Source: Alisma plantago-aquatica (taxonomy: Eukaryota > Streptophyta > Magnoliopsida > Alismatales > Alismataceae). Taken from it: a stretch of DNA of 64,000 nucleotides. The position numbers and the translations under genes were made by a program. The notes beneath the pieces are model-generated. The model saw only the letters and a list, made by a program, of their open reading frames with translations. It made no database searches and was not told the DNA's origin. Position 1 is the stretch's first letter. Each line of letters starts with the position of its first letter. Shown piece by piece: positions 58,331-64,000 of this stretch. The DNA is taken from positions 294,290,058-294,354,057 of the forward strand of contig OY856409.1 in the NCBI GenBank assembly GCA_963693085.1. The letters are read 5' to 3'.

Positions 58331-59743
58331 CCGATCACAACGAAAAGTGATTGTTGTTTGTTGTCATTTGTAATACAAAATAAAATATATGAAATTTAGC
58401 CCAAAACTCAATTTTGACTTATTTGATTGATTTGAAAGGTTGACGATATAATTATGACTTTAATTAATTATCGCTCCCACTATTTTTGTTCAAATTGATA
58501 GCCCTCACAATCAATTCGGAAGATTGCAGTGTACAATCTTCTAGTGGGTCAAGATCCTAAAATCCTCTGAGTCATGGACCAGCTAGGGCTGTCACCCACA
58601 ACTTAGATCTTCCAGGAAGGCAACTTTTGCCAATTGCATCATATGCAACTCTTGAAGGATGTCATATGCAACTCCTTGTCATGATCACCTCCATGCCTCA
58701 AGGTGCTAGATACTATCTAGGTCACCTTGTTAAGTCCGACCCAAAGCCAACACGATGAATATGCACCATGCTAGGGCAGACCCACATATCCATCCTTCAC
58801 GCTTCCACGAGATAGACGGTGCACCACGCTAGGGCATTCCCACACTTGGACGATCAAGCTTTTCACGTGTGTTGCATTTGGAAGGCATCTAAAACTTTAA
58901 TATGTAATGAGGGATTTGGTTTTTATAGGTACATATACATATCCAATCACCACAATATATAGTACGTATCGTATACATGCTATATCCCACAGAAAACATG
59001 AAAAACGATAAAAGCGATGATTATGGCCATCCTAATGTGATTCCTTGAGCCTATAGGAATCACGGTCATCTAGGTCTACATCGCATGCAACCTATACAAG
59101 ATGAACTCTGTGCTTTTCCTTTACTGGGTTTGATCAACTCACCTCCATGATTGATTGGCTCGCCATCAGGCCGGTTGGTTGGGTGCCACCAGTCGATCGA
59201 CTCACTAGTTATCGTGCATCTCCTCAGGTCACCACCCACTCATCTCGCTCCTCGAACTGGTCGTCTGGAATGCCAACCGATCGATTCACGCCTTGAACCG
59301 ATCGTCTCAGTCGTCGTCAGGTTGTCCACCGTTCTTTGACATAATAGGAAAAAAAGTTCTATCCTATTTACATTTGAATTGAGAAACCCCGAGTTACATT
59401 CAGGGGGAGCAAAGGTAGGAAAGAAATCTAGAATTATCTCGACTTACATCAGGAATAAGAGACAAGGAATCAGTGCGCAGACCGAGATGCAAGAAACCAC
59501 ATTCAACCAAACACAGACATAGGGTTTATTGTCTATAACCACGCTATACATCCACCACAAAACTCATTTAAGGGTGACGCATATCGAGTGCATTCATATT
59601 ACATATCATATATGCATATTGGGATTTGTGGATTTAGGATTGGACATGCATAAAGCCAATTTTATTCGCATCGTATGCAATAAATAAAGGCGACAAATCA
59701 AAATCGATCACATCGATAATCCTAAAGTATAGATCAGTTGAAG
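58331..59743 (-). other. Copia 2 untranslated leader
   Basis: No coding potential. Contains further 'cgatcga' motifs (59150-59340) and blocks shared with the copia 1 leader. Confidence 0.6.
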
Positions 59744-59757
59744 TGGCTCTGATACCA
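59744..59757 (-). other. Primer binding site of copia element 2
   Basis: The plus strand tggctctgatacca is the exact complement of TGGTATCAGAGCCA, the initiator tRNA-Met type site, four bases from the 5' LTR. Confidence 0.88.
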
Positions 59758-59761
59758 TTAT

Positions 59762-61947
59762 TGGGTTTTATGGGAGACAAAGAAGGTAGCGGAAACAAAA
59801 AATTTATTCTCCCAAACCCAAAATAAAGGAATCGCGTCAACGTCTATATAATAGGAAGGATGGTTTGTAGAGACATACCTTGTCCCAATGCTTGCTCAGT
59901 GACGTTACCTCACGGCTTGCATGGTCTTCACCTCCGATCTTGGTCGGTGTCTGTGCAACTCCTGGTCTCACCAGGACTGTCAGGATTGACAGTTGTCCTC
60001 CGAGCGATAGAAGTCTCCCGCCTCTATAGTAGTCCACATGGACCACCTGGAACTCCGATCGCCTTGTCGCACAAGGAACCGGAAGGAGTTGTACCCTCCT
60101 GTCAATGTACTAGTCACCGACACACTCTCCTGCAACTAGTTGTCTTTCTGCAGTTGTCTTTCCCTTATTGTGCCTCCCTTATCAGGTAGCACTTGCTCGG
60201 GCTCTCCTGGTTACCACAACAAGAGAGAACGACAACTTTGCAGAGCAACTGGTGTTCTGAGTTATTGTACCTGAGAAGCCCCCAATACCCCTATATATAG
60301 GAGGGTCATGGGACAGGGTTCTTTACCCCGGGCAATGCATGGTTAAAGTAGGAGAAGAAGGATTCAAGATTTTCCACAAAACAACCAACCACGCCAGCTG
60401 AACCGATCGTTTCAAGCATGAACCGATTGGTTGGGGACCTGAGCCGATCGGTTCACACCTCAACCAATCAGTTGGGACACCTGAGATGATCGGTTCAATC
60501 ATGAGCCGATCGGTTCGTGGTCCTGGTCCAACTCGAATTGACTTTCCATGTTTGTTTCCAACTAATCAAATATTAGTCCTTGTCCAAATCAAATTTTTAC
60601 AAGTGAAACAAATATGTTGTTGCAAAAAGAGTCTTCTGACTTTCCAAACGATCTCGGTTGGTCACACAAATCGACCAATTCAACAATTGAGCCGATCGTT
60701 TCATTGACACATGAGCCGATTGACTCACCACTTTGAGCCGGTCGGTTCACCAACCTGAGCCAATCGGTTTGGAGTGCATACTGTGCAAAATCATTCAATT
60801 ACAGTTTCAATCAATCCGATACTCTAATCAATTAGTCCAACACCTTGAACACTATGATTTTGAGCTATCAATTAATTGAGTGTTTAATTGAACTACTAAA
60901 CTCCTTTAGTAATCAATCTAAACATCATTTGTGGATAAACTCCTCTTCTAGGTTAAATCCTATGTGTGTGACCTTACAGGCCCATTTCACGTTGGCAGTG
61001 AAAGTCCATAATACTTATGACTTCACAAGCAAAGAGCGGTGCCTAGTCGCGCATCAGTGCTACCCAAGTGAAAAGGAAAGTCAGAGAACAACTTTCAATC
61101 CTACAATCTGTGAATGGTGTTATAGCGAATGTATAATTCCTTTGTCCCTGATATCCCGAATGAACTCAAGGCATGGAACAATCATCCTTTCAACGTTCAT
61201 TCACTTTCTTGATCTCAGAGTAGATTGGAGGAGATATGTATGACATCAATATCACATACTGATTCACACATACGTGCACACGCCTATCTCAATCCTACTC
61301 ATGAAGTGGCCATGGATATCAAACTCCCTCAGGAGGGACAAATCCCATATCTATCACTCACCCCTCAAAAGCCCCATGTGTCAAAGCCACCCAATCATCA
61401 CCTTTATAACAACCCATGTTTCAGGACTGCGTTTGATAATGTCAAAGTGTACCCAATGACATGTGTTGAGTATAGTGATTTTAGGTCAAAGAATCACACT
61501 CACCACTATCAATGTGAGAACTGACTGTGACTACCATGTCATGTTTCCATGTGTCAAACTCACGGTGGGTCTGTCTGGTACACTTGTTCTCTAACAAGTA
61601 CCTATGTGTTTGGTTTGATATCTCCATATCATGACTAATGAGATTCTATAATCAACCAACACCACAATATAGTCTTGTATGTCATTGTTGTCTATCTACC
61701 TTCCACAATGACATCCAACTTGGGACATAATAAGAATGTACAAACTCTTAGCATCCGTATGATCTCATCGTTCAAGTCCTTAACCTGAAAGCATACGTCA
61801 TTGAGTACTGTCATTCTCTAGACATTCAATATGTTCTATCATTATCTCATATGACTGAACCAGAAAGAATTGGAAGCTTGCCTTTGATGCTTATCAAATC
61901 AATCTTAATGTATCCCGTGATTGGCTCTCAGGGCATACATACCAACA
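59762..61947 (-). repeat. 5' LTR of copia element 2
   Basis: 2186 bp, starts TGGGTTTTATGGGAGAC and ends ACATACCAACA on the plus strand. The TATA box is at 60291-60300. A shorter palindrome array occupies about 60380-60770. Confidence 0.9.
60380..60770. repeat. CCGATCGG palindrome array in U3 (copia 2, 5' LTR)
   Basis: Same motif family as 53470-53940, but the tight 22-bp tandem is reduced to about two units (60735-60770). Confidence 0.85.
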
Positions 61948-62158
61948 TGAGATCCTTAGCACTTTGCACTATATCTTCCTCACTTGTATTCGATATTACC
62001 TTGCTAGGTTTCTATGACCTTGCTTGGCCGATATCCTTTCTCTTTGGCCGATACCAAGCTCTAAAACTTGACACTCCTCACTCATGCACGATACTAGCGT
62101 AGTATGCATGATATCTAAGGGAAAGATGGAAACAAGATCCAAAAATTCTACTAATAGG

Positions 62159-62668
62159 TAGGGGTGAGAAAATAATGGTCCAGACCGCAAAACCGGACCG
62201 GACTGCTCAATTCGGTCCGGTCCATTTTGAGTTTGGTCCGGTCTGCGGTCTGAGAATTTCGATAAGTTTGGTCTTCGGTCCGGTCTGGTCCGGTCCGGTC
62301 CAAAACCGGTCCGGTCCTGTCCGGACCGCAGATTGACTTTTATATAAAATTCATATATATATTTGAAGGTTTATTCTATAATAACTACAAATAAAGTACA
62401 TATATAAGCACTACTAGTATAAATGTTTGATACTAAAGTTATATAATTGTTAGAAGTGACTAAGATTATCAACTTTTTACAATTAAATAAGTTGTAAAAC
62501 ATGTAAAAAAGGCTGATTACGGTCCAAACGGTCTGGTCCGGTCCGGTCCTAGCACAAAACGGTCCGGTCCCGGTCCGATACTACCTCGAAACGGTCCGGT
62601 CTGCAGTCCATATATTGTTGAAATTTGGTCCGCGGTCCGGTCTGATTTTGGACTGATGCTCAACCCTA
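62159..62668. mobile_element. hAT MITE D (TAGGGGTGAG TIR, GGTCCGGTCC-rich)
   Basis: 510 bp between perfect 8-bp duplications CTAATAGG (62151-62158, 62669-62676). TIR TAGGGGTGAG / TAGGGTTGAG. Both subterminal zones are packed with 'ggtccggtcc' and its complement, around an AT-rich centre. There is no coding capacity. The other LTR of the gypsy element lacks it, so it inserted after the gypsy element. Confidence 0.95.
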
Positions 62669-62688
62669 CTAATAGGTGAAGGGAAGGG

Positions 62689-62697
62689 TATTTATAC
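62689..62697 (-). promoter_or_regulatory. TATA box of the gypsy 5' LTR
   Basis: The same GTATAAATACCC motif as in the 3' LTR. hAT MITE D begins about 20 bp downstream, at the expected transcription start. Confidence 0.7.
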
Positions 62698-63598
62698 TTG
62701 TGGTTTATGAAAAAGAGTGAAAGAGGTGTCATTACCTAAAGCTACTAAGTGCCACATGGCCTTGCATGGATTGACACATATATTTGCATGTATCCCATCT
62801 TTATATTTCCATCCAAAATAAGAACTTGAGGATAAATAAAAGGATAAGGGTCATCCCTTTTGGTTATCTTCTAGGGCAAGTTGCTTCCACTTACATTATT
62901 ATTTTATTCAACACAACCTTTTCCAAAGAAAAGTTGCAAACCGATACATATGAATTCCTTGAGGTGATTATCCTGTCATGGGAAAAGCCAAGAGTCAACA
63001 AACTGATAGGAGACTTCCTTTATGGCTCCATGGCTGATAAGGACTCCTATTTTCAAGTCTTTAACTTGATATGACTAATATAAGGGTTTTAACTTAGTCT
63101 TTTCATCACCAAGAATGCTCTCTCTAGGATGATTTGAACATAGTGTCTCCTTATTTCTCTCTCCTCTAAATGATACTAGGAAGGAGTAAGGGCATTATAG
63201 AAGTCGTAATTTACACATCAACCCTCCATTTTGGATAGATTACGATTTGTACCATAATTGATGCACAAAACGCTTAGCATATATTCAAACCAGTTCTCAC
63301 TTAGAATTTAGGCTTTCCACAAGCCACCAATTAGTATCATTCTCACTCTTATGATTTTAGAACACTTAGGGTACATTCAACATGTGACATTTTGCAATAT
63401 AACCCCTCATCTTGGGTAAATTGCACTTTACACCCAGACTATCATATAATGCACAAATAGTTTACAAATAATCTCAAACTTGAAAATAACTTCACAAAGA
63501 GTCTTTATTACTTTTCAAAAGATTAGAACAAGTTTGTAAATGACTTACTTAAGCAAAAATTCTAGGGTTAGGGCATAAACCAGGTCAGGGATGTTACA

Positions 63599-64000
63599 GG
63601 ATATGTAGCTTCATTTTGATAAATTGGAGGTTAATGGTGTTCGCAATGCCAAGTGTAAATCTTGCTGACACCTTCTCACTAATAGGCCCAAAGATGGAAG
63701 CTCCCACTTAGCCTATCATCTTACTAGCCAGCATTATTATTAATATAAGGGAAAAGGACATGCAACTATAAATCTAACGCCTAATAGGAAATATGTGCAT
63801 TATAACTAAAAAATACAAGTTTAAGCAGGACTTAGGTCGATAAGATTTGGCTAGGATGATTGTGTTGAATGAATATCCATTTTCAATGGTTAGTCATGTT
63901 GGGTTTCATGATTTTTTTAACAATCTCCAACCTCAATTCAAAGTGTTCACTAGGAATACCATAAAGGGTGGTTGTCTACAACTGTACGAGCAAGAAAGGG
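63599..64000 (+). pseudogene. BED-finger hAT transposase, continuation (cut by window end)
   Basis: The frame gives LHFDKLEVNGVRNAKCKSC, then HLLTNRPKDGSSHLAYHL, the C-x2-C...H-x-H pattern of a BED zinc finger. After a frameshift near 63830 it gives DLARMIVLNEYPFSMVSHVG, FFNNLQPQFKVFTRNTIKGG and LYEQER, the start of the hAT transposase body. In-frame stops (TAG after DM, TGA after CKSC) make it a pseudogene. Host sequence of the gypsy insertion. Confidence 0.85.

Larger units (their letters stand above)
52841..61947 (-). mobile_element. Ty1/copia LTR retrotransposon 2 (nested in gypsy LTR)
   Basis: 9107 bp, minus orientation. The LTRs are 52841-55126 and 59762-61947, with the PBS at 59744-59757 and the PPT at 55127-55140. 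The left flank ends TGAGC (plus three T) and the right begins TGAGA; the undamaged LTR has 'cttgagctccttag' at that point, so TGAG[C/A] is the target duplication with a little decay. The internal part is only 4.6 kb. gag is good, pol is reduced to remnants. LTR and leader sequences show it is a relative of copia element 1. Confidence 0.9.
40550..63598 (-). mobile_element. Ty3/gypsy chromovirus (Tekay/Del-like), with nested insertions
   Basis: Minus-oriented LTR retrotransposon with a perfect 5-bp TSD GGATA (40545-40549, 63599-63603). The 3' LTR is 40550-44693 and the internal region 44694-49793. The 5' LTR is 49794-63598, interrupted by a copia element (52841-61947) and a hAT MITE (62159-62668); without these it is about 4.18 kb. 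The PBS resembles initiator tRNA-Met. Domains in gypsy order: gag, protease, RT, RNase H, integrase, chromodomain-like tail. The long LTRs and chromodomain point to Tekay/Del. Every coding domain has stops or frameshifts. Confidence 0.93.
61948..63598 (-). repeat. 5' LTR of the gypsy element, second segment
   Basis: Resumes with 'tgagatccttagcactttgc', collinear with 43543-44693 of the other LTR, and ends GGGATGTTACA at 63598. It is interrupted by hAT MITE D. Confidence 0.92.

Overview
The window is nuclear DNA of a flowering plant. The evidence is an intron-rich plant gene with canonical GT/AG introns, plant-type LINE, Ty1/copia, Ty3/gypsy chromovirus and hAT elements, tRNA-derived SINEs, and long AT-rich stretches with (TA)n/(TG)n microsatellites. 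I cannot name the species. No prokaryotic, organellar or viral gene set is present.

Only one host gene looks intact: an ABIL1-type Abl-interactor-like protein (subunit of the SCAR/WAVE complex that activates ARP2/3) on the minus strand, 35973 to 23226. I could place nine coding exons whose phases agree and sum to 1020 nt (339 aa). Its second intron is about 10 kb and carries a SINE, a minisatellite, a copia remnant and three non-autonomous hAT elements.

Left part (1-22.9 kb): a decayed copia fragment (1-1137) abuts a 5'-truncated L1-type LINE (1138-4873). A microsatellite-flanked foldback MITE (starting about 6471) is split by a 12.4-kb minus-oriented copia element (6745-19119, TSD CCTTC). 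That element itself hosts a 3.07-kb solo LTR (10777-13842). The MITE resumes at 19120 and is followed by a half copy, a second full copy and long TG/TA arrays. A candidate SINE and the 3' end of an RTE-type LINE lie before the ABIL1 gene.

Right part (36-64 kb): behind the ABIL1 promoter region come anonymous DNA and a tandem duplication (38.45-39.24 kb). After these comes a hAT transposase pseudogene interrupted by a 23-kb insertion. The insertion is a minus-oriented Tekay/Del-like chromovirus (40550-63598, TSD GGATA, about 4.1-kb LTRs). Its 5' LTR was hit again by a 9.1-kb copia element (52841-61947) and by a 510-bp hAT MITE (62159-62668, TSD CTAATAGG) placed beside the LTR's TATA box. The reading frame of the host hAT transposase continues across the outer insertion.

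No new defence or metabolic system is visible. The most interesting features are the nesting order fixed by target-site duplications, the promoter-proximal palindromic arrays in copia LTRs, a 315-bp in-frame duplication of the gag zinc-knuckle region, and two related hAT families inside the ABIL1 intron. All coordinates were read by eye; no alignments or database searches were run.
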